Of a stretch of DNA of 64,000 bases, positions 38,511 to 47,524 are shown one piece after another (position 1 is the stretch's first letter; each line of letters starts with the position of its first letter). Under the pieces are notes generated by a model. The model was not told the origin of the DNA and searched no databases. It worked only from the letters and a program-made list of their open reading frames with translations. The DNA lies in assembly GCA_003130815.1 (NCBI GenBank), contig QFDA01000001.1, forward strand, positions 980,631 to 1,044,630, given 5' to 3'. Source of the DNA: Bacteroidetes bacterium SCGC AAA795-G10 (GTDB lineage Bacteria > Bacteroidota > Bacteroidia > Flavobacteriales > Flavobacteriaceae). Both the position numbers and the translations under genes were made by a program.

Positions 38511-38882
38511 TTAATAATTCGAAGCAATAGGGGTGTTTATTGCATCACCCCAAAGTTCTTCGATGTTATAAAATTTTCTTGTTTTTTTTTGGAATATGTG
38601 AACAACAATATTTACATAATCAATTAGTACCCATTCAGCAATCCTCAAACCTTCAATATGTGTAGGTTTTTCCTTTAGGATTTTACTTACAGATTTACTT
38701 ATTGAGTTTACAATTGAAGAAACTTGAGTGTTTGAATTGCCGCTACATATTACAAAAAACTCACAAGGACTATTATCTATTTCTCTTAGATCAATTTTAT
38801 TTATATCTTCTCCTTTCATTTCTTCAATACCCTTAATAATTTGATTTAAAAGGGCCATTGTGTTTTCATTTTTATTTACCAT
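38511..38882 (-). CDS. rsfS: Ribosomal silencing factor RsfS
   Basis: 123 residues, the RsfS/Iojap family (family segments CEFFVICSGNSNTQVSSI and WVLIDYVNIVVHIF). It binds uL14 on the 50S subunit to block subunit joining in starvation. First gene of the rsfS-ftsH-LUD-cdsA-psd array, 5 bases ahead of ftsH. ATG at 38882, beside a good promoter match. Confidence 0.92.
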   Translation of the reverse strand: MVNKNENTMALLNQIIKGIEEMKGEDINKIDLREIDNSPCEFFVICSGNSNTQVSSIVNSISKSVSKILKEKPTHIEGLRIAEWVLIDYVNIVVHIFQKKTRKFYNIEELWGDAINTPIASNY

Positions 38883-38901
38883 TAATATATGCTCTTATCT
38901 A

Positions 38902-38929
38902 CAAATTTATTACATTTTGTGTCGATCAA
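38902..38929 (-). promoter_or_regulatory. Predicted Bacteroidota promoter of the rsfS-ftsH-psd array
   Basis: On the minus strand TTG (38929-38927), 17-base spacer, TAAATTTG (38909-38902). Expected start near 38895, about 13 bases from the rsfS ATG. It lies in the 56-base divergent gap to birA. Confidence 0.6.
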
Positions 38930-38938
38930 CTATCATAT

Positions 38939-39676
38939 ATGAGCAATTTTAAAATAATCAAACTTAATGCCACAACATCGACTAATGATTATTTAAAAAA
39001 AAGATATAAATCTGGTAAAGTTCTTGACGGTGATTTAGTGTGGACTGAAAACCAAACCTCAGGAAGAGGCCAGCTAAATAAAAAATGGATTTCAGAACCT
39101 TTTAAAAGTCTTACTTTTAGTGTTTATAGGCAATTCAACGGTCTTTTAATTAAACCTTTCAAATTTAACGCTGTTGTTTGTTTGGGAATTATTTATGCTT
39201 TAAAAAAACTAGGCATACCAGGATTGTCAATAAAATGGCCTAACGACATTTTGTCAGAAAACAAAAAAATTGGAGGTATATTAATCGAAAACTTTTTTAA
39301 TAGAAGCAGAATAAATGCCTCCGTAATTGGTATTGGATTAAATTTAAATCAAGAAAAATTTGAAAAATTACCCAAAGCAACCTCTTTGAAAATAATTACA
39401 GGAAAAAAATGGTCTTCTAAAATTATTTTAGATGCTCTAGTCCCTTTACTCGATGAATACCTTTTCATGTTTGATTTTAAAGATTCATCAATTTTAGATC
39501 AATATCAGAAAATACTATGGAAAAGAAACAAAACTATCTTATTTGATATGGACGGAAAATTGTATAAAGGAAAATTGAAAGGTGTTGATGAATCAGGAAT
39601 GATAATTTTGCAAGATCAAGAAAAAATGATTAGAAAGTTTAACAATTCACAAATATCAATTCAATATGGTGACTAG
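38939..39676 (+). CDS. birA: Biotin--[acetyl-CoA-carboxylase] ligase
   Basis: 245 residues from the ATG at 38939; the track start at 38858 would overlap rsfS and add an unrelated hydrophobic stretch. The biotinyl-AMP loop TSGRGQLNKKW (about 40-50) and SIKWPNDI plus GGILIEN mark the catalytic domain, and a small C-terminal SH3-like domain follows. There is no N-terminal DNA-binding HTH, so it is the monofunctional ligase rather than a repressor. It biotinylates acetyl-CoA carboxylase and similar enzymes. Confidence 0.93.
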   Translation: MSNFKIIKLNATTSTNDYLKKRYKSGKVLDGDLVWTENQTSGRGQLNKKWISEPFKSLTFSVYRQFNGLLIKPFKFNAVVCLGIIYALKKLGIPGLSIKWPNDILSENKKIGGILIENFFNRSRINASVIGIGLNLNQEKFEKLPKATSLKIITGKKWSSKIILDALVPLLDEYLFMFDFKDSSILDQYQKILWKRNKTILFDMDGKLYKGKLKGVDESGMIILQDQEKMIRKFNNSQISIQYGD

Positions 39677-39681
39677 TCAAA

Positions 39682-40323
39682 TCAATTATTCCACGCCGAA
39701 GGATCTTTTCTCCAAGTTTTTAATCTTTCTTTTTGAAATGCTGAAATTTCACCTTCACTTTCAGCTACACTCAATAAATGTTCATAATCGCACAAGGTTT
39801 TTACATTTACATTTGCCTTTATAAAAGCTCTTTCAGCCATTTCGAATCCATAAGTAAAAAGGGCAATCATCCCAATAACATTTGCTCCAGCATTTTTGAT
39901 TGAATTAACTGCATTAAGACTACTTTTACCAGTACTAATTAAATCTTCAATTACCAATACAGGTAGCTTTAAGTTTAAATGGCCTTCTATTTGGTTTTTT
40001 TGTCCGTGTTTTTTTGGCTCAGGTCGAATGTAGATGAAAGGTAATTTTAATTTATCTGCTACAAGCATTGAGATACCAATTGCACCTGTAGCTACCCCAG
40101 CAATAATTAGTGGATCACTATGATCCTGAGCAATTTTTTTTGATATAATATCACTTAAATGAGATCTAATTTTAGGGTACGAGAGTATAATTCGATTATC
40201 GCAATATATAGGAGATTTCCAACCACTAGCCCATGTGAAAGGATTTTCAAGATTCAATTTTATTGCATTAATTTGCAGAAGATGTTTAGCTGTTTGTAGA
40301 GCTAAGTTTTTATTGAAAATCAT
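39682..40323 (-). CDS. pyrE: Orotate phosphoribosyltransferase
   Basis: 213 residues from the ATG at 40323; the track start at 40329 is a TTG two codons upstream. The PRPP-binding motif VLVIEDLISTGKS (122-134) and GVATGAIG (76-83) are present. It joins orotate to PRPP to form OMP in pyrimidine synthesis. Its ATG lies 6 bases from the divergent NUDIX ATG, so its promoter must sit inside the NUDIX coding region or the transcript has almost no leader. Confidence 0.94.
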   Translation of the reverse strand: MIFNKNLALQTAKHLLQINAIKLNLENPFTWASGWKSPIYCDNRIILSYPKIRSHLSDIISKKIAQDHSDPLIIAGVATGAIGISMLVADKLKLPFIYIRPEPKKHGQKNQIEGHLNLKLPVLVIEDLISTGKSSLNAVNSIKNAGANVIGMIALFTYGFEMAERAFIKANVNVKTLCDYEHLLSVAESEGEISAFQKERLKTWRKDPSAWNN

Positions 40324-40329
40324 ACACAA

Positions 40330-40926
40330 ATGTATAAAGTTTTTTATAATCAGAAACCCATTTATTTTACTTCAGATTTAAGTAAAAACTCATCTGTCAC
40401 CCCACTTTTTTTTCTAAAATACACTGATTCAAGGTCAATTATAAATGCACTAAAAGACAGTGCTGTGGAGCAAGTCTACTTATATCATCAAAATGAAAAA
40501 AAAATAGAGAAACATTTTTTTAAAATTTTCAAAATTGTTGAGGCTGCAGGAGGACTAGTTAAAAATTCAAATGGTTCTTATTTATTTATTTTTAGAAATA
40601 AGAGATGGGATTTACCCAAAGGGAAGGTTTTAAAAAACGAAATTATTAATAAAGCTGCAATTCGAGAGGTTATTGAAGAAACTGGAGTTAAAAATCTGAG
40701 AATTAAAAAAACTTTACCTACAACATATCATGTGTACAAAGCAAATAAAAAGTTTAAGCTAAAAAAAACTTACTGGTTTCTTATGGAAACTTCTTATACT
40801 GGTAATTTAGTTCCACAGATTGAAGAAAACATAGAACTAGCTATTTGGAAGTTCCCAGAAGAAATTCCGAAACTAATGAAAAATGCATATGAGAATATCA
40901 AACTTTTAATCAATAAACTTGTTTAA
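40330..40926 (+). CDS. NUDIX hydrolase
   Basis: 198 residues. A perfect NUDIX box (G-x5-E-x7-REVIEETGV) spans 98-120. An N-terminal domain of about 65 residues, not part of the NUDIX fold, precedes it. Likely substrates are nucleoside diphosphate derivatives, possibly Ap4A/diphosphoinositol-type or oxidised nucleotides; none can be fixed. It starts back to back with pyrE and converges on coaD with a single intervening base. Confidence 0.88.
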   Translation: MYKVFYNQKPIYFTSDLSKNSSVTPLFFLKYTDSRSIINALKDSAVEQVYLYHQNEKKIEKHFFKIFKIVEAAGGLVKNSNGSYLFIFRNKRWDLPKGKVLKNEIINKAAIREVIEETGVKNLRIKKTLPTTYHVYKANKKFKLKKTYWFLMETSYTGNLVPQIEENIELAIWKFPEEIPKLMKNAYENIKLLINKLV

Positions 40927-40927
40927 T

Positions 40928-41386
40928 TCATCTACTATTTTTTACAGCCTCAGGGACAAGTGACGAATAATCTCCTTTATGAAAAATGATTTCTCGTACA
41001 ATGCTACTACTTATATACGAAAAGTCAGCAGCAGTTAAAAGAAAAAGAGTCTCAATACCAGAGAGTCTACGATTAGTTTGCGCTACACTTTTCTCAAACT
41101 CAAAGTCAGCAGGATTTCTGAGGCCTCTTACAATTGCAGTCGCATCTACATCTTTACAAAAATTTATTGTTAAACCTTGAAATGACAAAACTTTAATCTT
41201 TGGTTCTTTATTATGGGTTTCTGAAATAAAGTTCATCCTTTCATCTAGACTGAATAAATAATTTTTTTCTGAATTTTGACCTACTCCAATTATTAATTCA
41301 TCGCACATTGGTAAGGCCCTTTCAATTATATCTTTATGTCCCAATGTCATAGGATCAAAGGATCCAGGAAATACAAATCGTTTCAT
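40928..41386 (-). CDS. coaD: Phosphopantetheine adenylyltransferase
   Basis: 152 residues. The nucleotidyltransferase motif TLGH (14-17) is in FPGSFDPMTLGHKDII, and the ISSSIVREI C-terminal motif is present. It makes dephospho-CoA from phosphopantetheine and ATP. Ten bases follow from the ddl gene upstream, so the two are co-transcribed. Confidence 0.95.
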   Translation of the reverse strand: MKRFVFPGSFDPMTLGHKDIIERALPMCDELIIGVGQNSEKNYLFSLDERMNFISETHNKEPKIKVLSFQGLTINFCKDVDATAIVRGLRNPADFEFEKSVAQTNRRLSGIETLFLLTAADFSYISSSIVREIIFHKGDYSSLVPEAVKNSR

Positions 41387-41395
41387 TTATTATTT

Positions 41396-42373
41396 TTATT
41401 CTAGTGCTTGGATTAAAATTTTAGATAAGAAATCAGATAAATCCATTTTCATAGCTTTAATTTGTTGAGGAATTATACTTTTTTCAGTCATTCCAGGTAC
41501 TGAATTAACCTCAAGTAAATGCGGGATTTTGTCAACAATTATAAATTCTGTTCGTACGAACCCTTTAAGCCCTAACTTTAAGTAAATTTTTTTTGATAAA
41601 TCAACTAACTTTTTTTCTAAACTTTTTTCGATTCGAGCAGGTGTTATTTCCTCAGATTGCCCCTCATATTTTGCAGAATAATCAAAAAAATCGTTATTAG
41701 ATATTATTTCAGTAATTGGAAATACTTGAATTTCGTTTTCATATCTTGCGGTGCCAACTGACACCTCCAGACCATTCAAGTTACTTTCTATTATGAGTTG
41801 AGTGTCATATTTTAATGCTTTTTTAATTGAAGGGAGTAAATTTATTTTATCATATACTTTAAAAATACCAAAACTACTTCCAGATCTGTTTGCTTTAACA
41901 AAACATGGAAGTCCTAATTTTTTTATAATTAAGTCTACATCAATATCATCATCTTTATCGATTGCAAAATATTTTGCTGTTGGAATTTTCAATTCTCTGA
42001 GAATCGAAAGACAATCTCTCTTATTGAATGTTAAAGCAGCACTATAGCTATCACAACTAGATAATGGAATATCAAGAATTTCACAAAGTGCAGCTAACTG
42101 ACCATTTTCACCTAACGACCCATGTATTAGATTTAATATTAAATCAATTTTTACAGTCTTTCCATTAGATGTAAGTTTAAGGTCACCCTTTGAGACCTTG
42201 TAAATATTCCCTCTATCGTCCTTTCCTGTCCATTTACTTTTTTCAATAATAATTAAAAAAGCTTCCCATTTGTTTCTATCTAGATTTGAAAAAACCGTCT
42301 TTGCACTTTGAAGTGATATTTTATGTTCGGATGAATAACCCCCACAAACTACTCCTACTTTTTTCCTAATCAT
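41396..42373 (-). CDS. ddl: D-alanine--D-alanine ligase
   Basis: 325 residues, ATP-grasp fold. Visible motifs are the HGSLGENG substrate segment, PCFVKANRSGSSFGIFK and the closing EVNSVPGMT. It makes the D-Ala-D-Ala dipeptide for peptidoglycan. It heads a ddl-coaD unit behind a strong promoter match. Confidence 0.94.
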   Translation of the reverse strand: MIRKKVGVVCGGYSSEHKISLQSAKTVFSNLDRNKWEAFLIIIEKSKWTGKDDRGNIYKVSKGDLKLTSNGKTVKIDLILNLIHGSLGENGQLAALCEILDIPLSSCDSYSAALTFNKRDCLSILRELKIPTAKYFAIDKDDDIDVDLIIKKLGLPCFVKANRSGSSFGIFKVYDKINLLPSIKKALKYDTQLIIESNLNGLEVSVGTARYENEIQVFPITEIISNNDFFDYSAKYEGQSEEITPARIEKSLEKKLVDLSKKIYLKLGLKGFVRTEFIIVDKIPHLLEVNSVPGMTEKSIIPQQIKAMKMDLSDFLSKILIQALE

Positions 42374-42390
42374 TTAAATAGAATATAATG

Positions 42391-42420
42391 CAAATGTATG
42401 TGATTTCAAGTCAACCCAAA
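42391..42420 (-). promoter_or_regulatory. Predicted Bacteroidota promoter of ddl-coaD
   Basis: On the minus strand TTTG (42420-42417), 18-base spacer, TACATTTG (42398-42391); expected start about 10 bases before the ddl ATG. A second overlapping match, TTTG (42451-42448) with a 23-base spacer and TACTTTTG (42424-42417), lies just upstream, so the promoter may be tandem. Confidence 0.6.
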
Positions 42421-42458
42421 AGTATCGGTTTTATTATCTTAGTGTTTCAAATCACTCT

Positions 42459-43010
42459 ATGAATTTATTAAGATTTTTATTTAGTAAATCTTTTTTTAAA
42501 CAATTGTTTTTTGCAGCATTATGTTCAGTATTTCTTTTTTTGGTTATTTACTTTGGACTGAAGATTATCACAAAACATAATAATTATCAAAAGGTACCTG
42601 AATTACGAGGTATATCTCTTATAAAATTGTCTGATATTCTAGAAAAAGAAGGATTACGCTTTGAAATAATTGATTCTTCAAGATACATGCCTTTAATGAA
42701 GCCTTTGACAGTAATATCTCACATACCTTTTGCTGGAAGAGAGGTTAAAAAAAATCGTAAAATATACTTAACTGTGAACCCATCAGGTTATAGGAAAATT
42801 ACACTTCCTAACATAATACAGATAACGAAAAGAAATGCTGTTTCATTATTAAAATCAGTTGGTTTTGAAGTTGGTGAATACACTTACAGAGATAACATAG
42901 GAAAAGATATGGTATTAGAAGTTATGCATGATGGTGAGAAAATTGAGCCGGGAGTACTTTTACCAAAAACTACTAAAATTGATTTGGTATTAGGAAATGG
43001 AAAACGATAA
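42459..43010 (+). CDS. Membrane-anchored PASTA-domain protein
   Basis: 183 residues. One N-terminal membrane helix (about 17-37) is followed by two PASTA domains (about 44-110, VPELRGISLIKLSDIL; and 113-181, LPNIIQITKRNAVSLL). PASTA domains bind peptidoglycan fragments in kinases and penicillin-binding proteins; here there is no kinase or transpeptidase. The stop overlaps the pseudouridine synthase start by 14 bases, and ddl lies divergently upstream, consistent with a cell-wall role. Confidence 0.88.
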   Translation: MNLLRFLFSKSFFKQLFFAALCSVFLFLVIYFGLKIITKHNNYQKVPELRGISLIKLSDILEKEGLRFEIIDSSRYMPLMKPLTVISHIPFAGREVKKNRKIYLTVNPSGYRKITLPNIIQITKRNAVSLLKSVGFEVGEYTYRDNIGKDMVLEVMHDGEKIEPGVLLPKTTKIDLVLGNGKR

Positions 43011-44037
43011 AACGGTTATAAATGAAATTGAAAATATTTCAGATGCAATATTTGAACATTTTTCATTTGTTGTTGACAAGGGGCAATCTCCATTGAGAAT
43101 TGATAAATTCTTGATGGCAAGAATCGAAAACGCTACTCGTAATAAAATTCAACAAGCTGCTAAAGCGGGATATATATTTGTTGGTGAAGAACCTGTCAAA
43201 TCTAACTACAAAGTAAAAAAAGGAGATAAAATTAAAGTTCTTTTTGACCACCCTCCCTACCAAAATTTACTAAAACCAGAACCTATAGGTCTCGAAATTA
43301 TTTATGAAGATGATGCTTTAATAGTTCTTAACAAACCTCCTGGAATTGTTGTTCATCCGGGACACGGAAATTATTCAGGTACTTTATTAAACGGATTACT
43401 TTACCATTTTAATCAATTGCCAAAAAATCAAAATGACCGTCCAGGTATAGTTCATCGCATTGATAAGGATACTAGTGGACTTTTAGTAATAGCAAAAACT
43501 GAATTTGCAATGACTAATCTTGCAAAGCAATTCTTTGATAAAACTACTGAAAGAATTTACAACGCAATTATTTGGGGGGATATCAAAGAAGATAAGGGTA
43601 CTTTTGAAGGAGCAATTGGCAGACACCCAAAAAATCGTTTACAAATGACTGTTTACGAGGATAATTCAAAGGGAAAAGAAGCGATTACTCATTTCAAAGT
43701 ATTAGAACGTTTTAGATATGTTACACTTGTAGAATGTCAACTGGAAACTGGCCGTACACATCAGATTAGGGCTCACATGAAACATTTTGGTCACACCCTT
43801 TTTAATGATTCTCGTTATGGAGGAGACTCAATTTTGAAAGGAACAAGCTTTTCAAAATATCGACATTTCATAGAAAATTGTTTTAAAATTTTACCACGTC
43901 AAGCATTACATGCTAAAACACTTGGCTTCAAACATCCAGTTTCGGGTGAGCATTTAACCTTTGATTCACAGCTACCTGAAGATTTTTTGGGTGTACTTAA
44001 AAAATGGCGAAGTTATATTGCTAGTAAGGGTATTTAA
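42997..44037 (+). CDS. RluA/RluD-family pseudouridine synthase
   Basis: 346 residues. An S4 RNA-binding domain (about 33-80) precedes the catalytic domain with HRIDKDTSGLLVIAKT; the catalytic Asp is residue 156. Length and architecture are RluD-like, so helix 69 of 23S rRNA is the likely target; other RluA-family members are possible. Confidence 0.9.
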   Translation: MENDKTVINEIENISDAIFEHFSFVVDKGQSPLRIDKFLMARIENATRNKIQQAAKAGYIFVGEEPVKSNYKVKKGDKIKVLFDHPPYQNLLKPEPIGLEIIYEDDALIVLNKPPGIVVHPGHGNYSGTLLNGLLYHFNQLPKNQNDRPGIVHRIDKDTSGLLVIAKTEFAMTNLAKQFFDKTTERIYNAIIWGDIKEDKGTFEGAIGRHPKNRLQMTVYEDNSKGKEAITHFKVLERFRYVTLVECQLETGRTHQIRAHMKHFGHTLFNDSRYGGDSILKGTSFSKYRHFIENCFKILPRQALHAKTLGFKHPVSGEHLTFDSQLPEDFLGVLKKWRSYIASKGI

Positions 44038-44115
44038 AATTTTAAATAGCAATAATTATACACTTCTTGTTTAGACAATTAAAACCTTGTAAATTTATTC
44101 AAAATTAGCTGTTAA

Positions 44116-44877
44116 ATGAAAATAGTAATATCTCCTGCAAAATCTCTTGACTTTCAAAAGCCATTACCTACTCATGAATACACGATACCTGTATTTGTTA
44201 ATGATGCAGAAAAAATTAACAATTTACTCAAAAAAAAGTCACCAGAATCACTACAAAAATTAATGAATATTTCTGAAAAATTGGCTAATCTTAATTGGAA
44301 TAGGAATCAAGCTTTTCTTAACTCTAACAATAAGAATAATAACAGAGCAGCAATTTATACTTTTAATGGAGATGTCTATGAGGGTTTAGACGCACACACA
44401 CTAGAAGATAATAAAATAGATATTATGCAAAAAAAACTTCGCATTTTGTCTGGACTTTATGGCATTTTGAAACCTCTTGACCTTATTCAGCCATATCGAC
44501 TTGAGATGGGAACCAAGCTTTCGGTTGGTAACTCAACAGACCTATATCAATTTTGGAAAAAAAAGGTTACCGATAAATTGGTAAATGAACTAGAAAGAAA
44601 TGAATTATTGGTAAATCTTGCCAGCAAAGAATACTTCAGTGTTGTTGACGCTAAGGTTATCAAGTCTCCAATTGTTAGTCCAGAATTTAAAGACTTTAAG
44701 AATGGAAAACTTAAGATAATTTCATTTTATGCTAAAAAAGCAAGAGGTATGATGGCGCGATATCTTATCGAAAAAAATGCAAAATCTTTAGATGATATTA
44801 ACTCATTTGAAATTTCTGGGTATAGACTCAGCAATGAAGAGACGACAAATAAATTCAATCCTGTTTTTATTCGGTGA
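44116..44877 (+). CDS. yaaA: Peroxide stress protein YaaA
   Basis: 253 residues, full-length YaaA/DUF328 (MKIVISPAKSLDF start; RLEMGTKLS and IVSPEFKDFKNGKLKIIS later). In E. coli YaaA lowers free iron and limits hydroxyl-radical damage under peroxide stress. It follows the pseudouridine synthase gene after 78 bases and converges on the M15 peptidase gene. Confidence 0.92.
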   Translation: MKIVISPAKSLDFQKPLPTHEYTIPVFVNDAEKINNLLKKKSPESLQKLMNISEKLANLNWNRNQAFLNSNNKNNNRAAIYTFNGDVYEGLDAHTLEDNKIDIMQKKLRILSGLYGILKPLDLIQPYRLEMGTKLSVGNSTDLYQFWKKKVTDKLVNELERNELLVNLASKEYFSVVDAKVIKSPIVSPEFKDFKNGKLKIISFYAKKARGMMARYLIEKNAKSLDDINSFEISGYRLSNEETTNKFNPVFIR

Positions 44878-44918
44878 CTCCAAAAAAGTTTTCGATCTAA
44901 AGTCATTTTTATAATAAC

Positions 44919-45650
44919 TTAAAATTCAGCTGAGTTTTTAAAATCTTTTAGTTTTGGATTTATACCTAACACATTTTCATTGATATAAGATTCAATAAAT
45001 TTTTTGTCTATACAACTTTTGCCACTTAGATCATTTGGAGTAAGAAGATTAATTAAATCCAATTTCAAATACTCTTCAAGCATTGGTATTGATAGCGGAG
45101 CAAAACTATAGTGCCAAGGCTCATAATTAAATCCTTCTCTTTTTCGACTGTCCGTATAAGGAAGGTAAAAACCAAATCGGATTGCATTTTTTTCCATCCA
45201 TTCTCTGAGTTTTACGTAAGGTCCATTTCCATGAAATTTTTCCTCAAGAAGCAGATCACCTTCCTTTGGTTTTTTCCCATCAATTATATCAATATCAGTC
45301 CCCCAGTGATGTCTTGAAGTACCTGGGAGTGTTGAGTATTCGATTATTTTATTTATGTTCTCCTTAGGATTAATTCCTTTTTCAGCATTTGAGTAAAACT
45401 TTCTGTTCCAAATAAATTTTTGCCTTTCATATGATCGATATGCTGAAACAATCTCAATTTTAATACCTTCCTTAAGTGCAGCCTCTCTCATTGCTACGAA
45501 TGCTTTTCCAGCCTCAGGGAGAAGTCTTATAGATTCGTCATAAAAATTTAGTTTGCTCTGGCCTAATAAATCTTCTTTTTTAAACCTTGTCTGATTCAAA
45601 AAAGTTAGTGAGGTTAGAGCTATAAATAAATAAGTAAATCTAGTTATCAT
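44919..45650 (-). CDS. M15-family D-Ala-D-Ala carboxypeptidase (VanY type)
   Basis: 243 residues from the ATG at 45650; the track's 45653 is a TTG. An N-terminal hydrophobic segment may be a signal peptide. The zinc site is SRHHWGTDID (His114, Asp121) with His180 in YEPWHYSFA, the M15 pattern. It trims D-Ala from peptidoglycan stem peptides. It is coupled to the GNAT gene through a TGATG overlap. Confidence 0.9.
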   Translation of the reverse strand: MITRFTYLFIALTSLTFLNQTRFKKEDLLGQSKLNFYDESIRLLPEAGKAFVAMREAALKEGIKIEIVSAYRSYERQKFIWNRKFYSNAEKGINPKENINKIIEYSTLPGTSRHHWGTDIDIIDGKKPKEGDLLLEEKFHGNGPYVKLREWMEKNAIRFGFYLPYTDSRKREGFNYEPWHYSFAPLSIPMLEEYLKLDLINLLTPNDLSGKSCIDKKFIESYINENVLGINPKLKDFKNSAEF

Positions 45651-46096
45651 CAAGATATCATTTTTATAAAGCGTTGGTGAATGCCAATGGTATTAATCTC
45701 AAACGGATTACCAATTGGTTTGAAACCTATACCCAAGTAAAGCATATTAGCAGAAATACGACCATTAAGCCATATGTATTTTGGATTTATCCTTTTTATT
45801 GTTTCTTTTTGAGCATAATTAATAAGTTTTGATGCAACTCCCTTACGTTGATATTTTGAAGCCACAGCAATACCTCTAAATTGAGCACCTTTTGAATTTT
45901 TAAATTGAGATAAGTCCTTTTCATAGATACTTATTATACCAATTATCTCTTTATCAAGAAGTGCTCCTAGATGAAATGTTCCTTTAAAATTATCCCCACC
46001 AAAATGACAAGTTTCCAATGGTTTACCTTCCCTAAGCATTTTATGTCTTAGAGGATAACACTTTGAAACTTCTATATTCAAGATCTCAACTTTCAT
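45650..46096 (-). CDS. GNAT-family N-acetyltransferase
   Basis: 148 residues. The acetyl-CoA-binding motif A is in YQRKGVASKLINYAQ, with the beta-strand GIAVASKY before it. The C-terminal YLGIGFKPIGNPFEI strand is typical. The substrate is unknown. It is the first gene of a two-gene unit with the M15 peptidase. Confidence 0.85.
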   Translation of the reverse strand: MKVEILNIEVSKCYPLRHKMLREGKPLETCHFGGDNFKGTFHLGALLDKEIIGIISIYEKDLSQFKNSKGAQFRGIAVASKYQRKGVASKLINYAQKETIKRINPKYIWLNGRISANMLYLGIGFKPIGNPFEINTIGIHQRFIKMIS

Positions 46097-46243
46097 TATA
46101 TATAATTATCACTCAAGTGTTAGTTATCAAATATAAATTATCTTTAATGTAAGAATTACTAAAATTAAGATCTGGTCAAATAAAGCGAAAACATTAATTT
46201 AATTTTGTGCATATAACGTCAATACTATATTAAGTAATTTATA

Positions 46244-46975
46244 ATGAAACAACTTTTTATTTTAGTTTTTTTTATTAAATCATCTTTTGTGGCTGTTTGT
46301 CAAGAGCGAAGACCTATTAAAGGACAACTACTTTACAAAAACACAAAAGTTGTAGCTGCGAATGTGGTAAATAATACTGCTCAAACTAACACCATCACAG
46401 ACAGTGATGGTGCTTTTGAAATTGATGTTTTGTTAGGTGATGAAATCATTTTTTCATCTGTTCAATATAGAATACGTTCTGTAAAAATAACTGAAGAGAT
46501 TTTGTCTAAAAACAGACTTGTAGTCTCAGTAAATGAAAATATTAATGAATTGAAGGAAGTAGTAGTAACAACTGATGATGTTGAAAAGTTTTTAGATTTA
46601 AAAGAGGAGGAGTTCAAGGGGTTTGATTACGAAAAAGATAAATCAACACAACTTGTTAATAGGGCATTTAACGATCGACAACTTTCCGATGGCATTGATT
46701 TTGTAAATATAGCAAAGCTTTTAGCAAGAGCATTTGGGAATAAATCATCTGATGAGCAAATGCGAATGAAACCGAGTGAGGTTTTACCGCTTGTTTTTGA
46801 AGATAGTTTTTTTGAAGTTGATTTGGGATTAGATAAAAGTGACATAATTTCTTTTTTAGAGTTCATAGACAATAGAATGAAGACTGGAGAACTTCTAAAA
46901 AAAGATAAAGAATTTCAATTGATTGATTTCCTAATAAATGAAAGTAAGGAATTTAAAAACGACATGGAGAATTAG
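46244..46975 (+). CDS. Exported carboxypeptidase-regulatory-like domain protein
   Basis: 243 residues with a signal peptide ending near QERRP. A CarboxypepD_reg-like beta-sandwich domain (about 25-110: IKGQLLYKNTKVVAANVV ... GDEIIFSSVQY) is the N-terminal domain usual before TonB-dependent receptor plugs, but here it stands alone with an alpha-rich C-terminal half (about 115-243) I do not recognise. It lies 5 bases ahead of the DUF6702 gene and in the same direction as the M1 peptidase. Confidence 0.75.
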   Translation: MKQLFILVFFIKSSFVAVCQERRPIKGQLLYKNTKVVAANVVNNTAQTNTITDSDGAFEIDVLLGDEIIFSSVQYRIRSVKITEEILSKNRLVVSVNENINELKEVVVTTDDVEKFLDLKEEEFKGFDYEKDKSTQLVNRAFNDRQLSDGIDFVNIAKLLARAFGNKSSDEQMRMKPSEVLPLVFEDSFFEVDLGLDKSDIISFLEFIDNRMKTGELLKKDKEFQLIDFLINESKEFKNDMEN

Positions 46976-46980
46976 TATTT

Positions 46981-47481
46981 ATGAATCTATTATCAATTTT
47001 TTTATTTTTTGTGTGCAGTATTTTCATTCCAAAAAAAATAGAACACAAATTTTATGTTAGTACAACAACAATTGAATTTAGAGAAGAGAAAAACATAATT
47101 CAAATCACATGTCAACTATTTATAGATGACGTTGAAAAGTCACTAAATAGATATCAAGAGGGCATTAAATTAGCCCCTGACTCAAACAAGCAGGGTATAG
47201 ATAAGCTTTTAAAAAAAAGCTTAAAAAAAAGTATACTTATTTCAATTGATGGGGAAACCACTGATTTAATTTATATAGGGAGAGAGTATAAAAATGACAT
47301 TTTGCAATGTTATTTTGAAGCAAATGCACCAGCATCTTCACAAAATTTATCAATTGAAAACAGAACTTTTTTTGATTTGTTTGAAGATCAACAGAATATA
47401 ATTCACTACAAAAATAAATCTATTAGAAAAAGTTTTTTGCTTTATAGTGAAAATGATAGTACTACTTTTTCATTATTTTAA
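46981..47481 (+). CDS. DUF6702-like exported protein
   Basis: 166 residues with an N-terminal hydrophobic signal (NLLSIFLFFVCSIF). The strand pattern HKFYVSTTTIEFREEKNIIQ, then ITCQLFIDDVEKSL, matches DUF6702-type proteins that commonly precede M1 peptidase genes in Flavobacteriia. The function is unknown. Gap of 5 bases after the preceding gene; 43 bases before the M1 gene. Confidence 0.65.
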   Translation: MNLLSIFLFFVCSIFIPKKIEHKFYVSTTTIEFREEKNIIQITCQLFIDDVEKSLNRYQEGIKLAPDSNKQGIDKLLKKSLKKSILISIDGETTDLIYIGREYKNDILQCYFEANAPASSQNLSIENRTFFDLFEDQQNIIHYKNKSIRKSFLLYSENDSTTFSLF

Positions 47482-47524
47482 CTCTGAAATTACTTTGTAT
47501 ATTTGACCAACTTAAAAAAATGGT

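Noticed and set aside
42997-43010. 14-base overlap of the PASTA and pseudouridine synthase ORFs considered as a frameshifted single gene
   Set aside because: Both products are complete with their own normal start, domains and length; the overlap is ordinary coupling.
44880-44918. Short inverted repeat between yaaA and the M15 gene as a terminator
   Set aside because: Only about five weak pairs around a 20-base loop; no stable hairpin.
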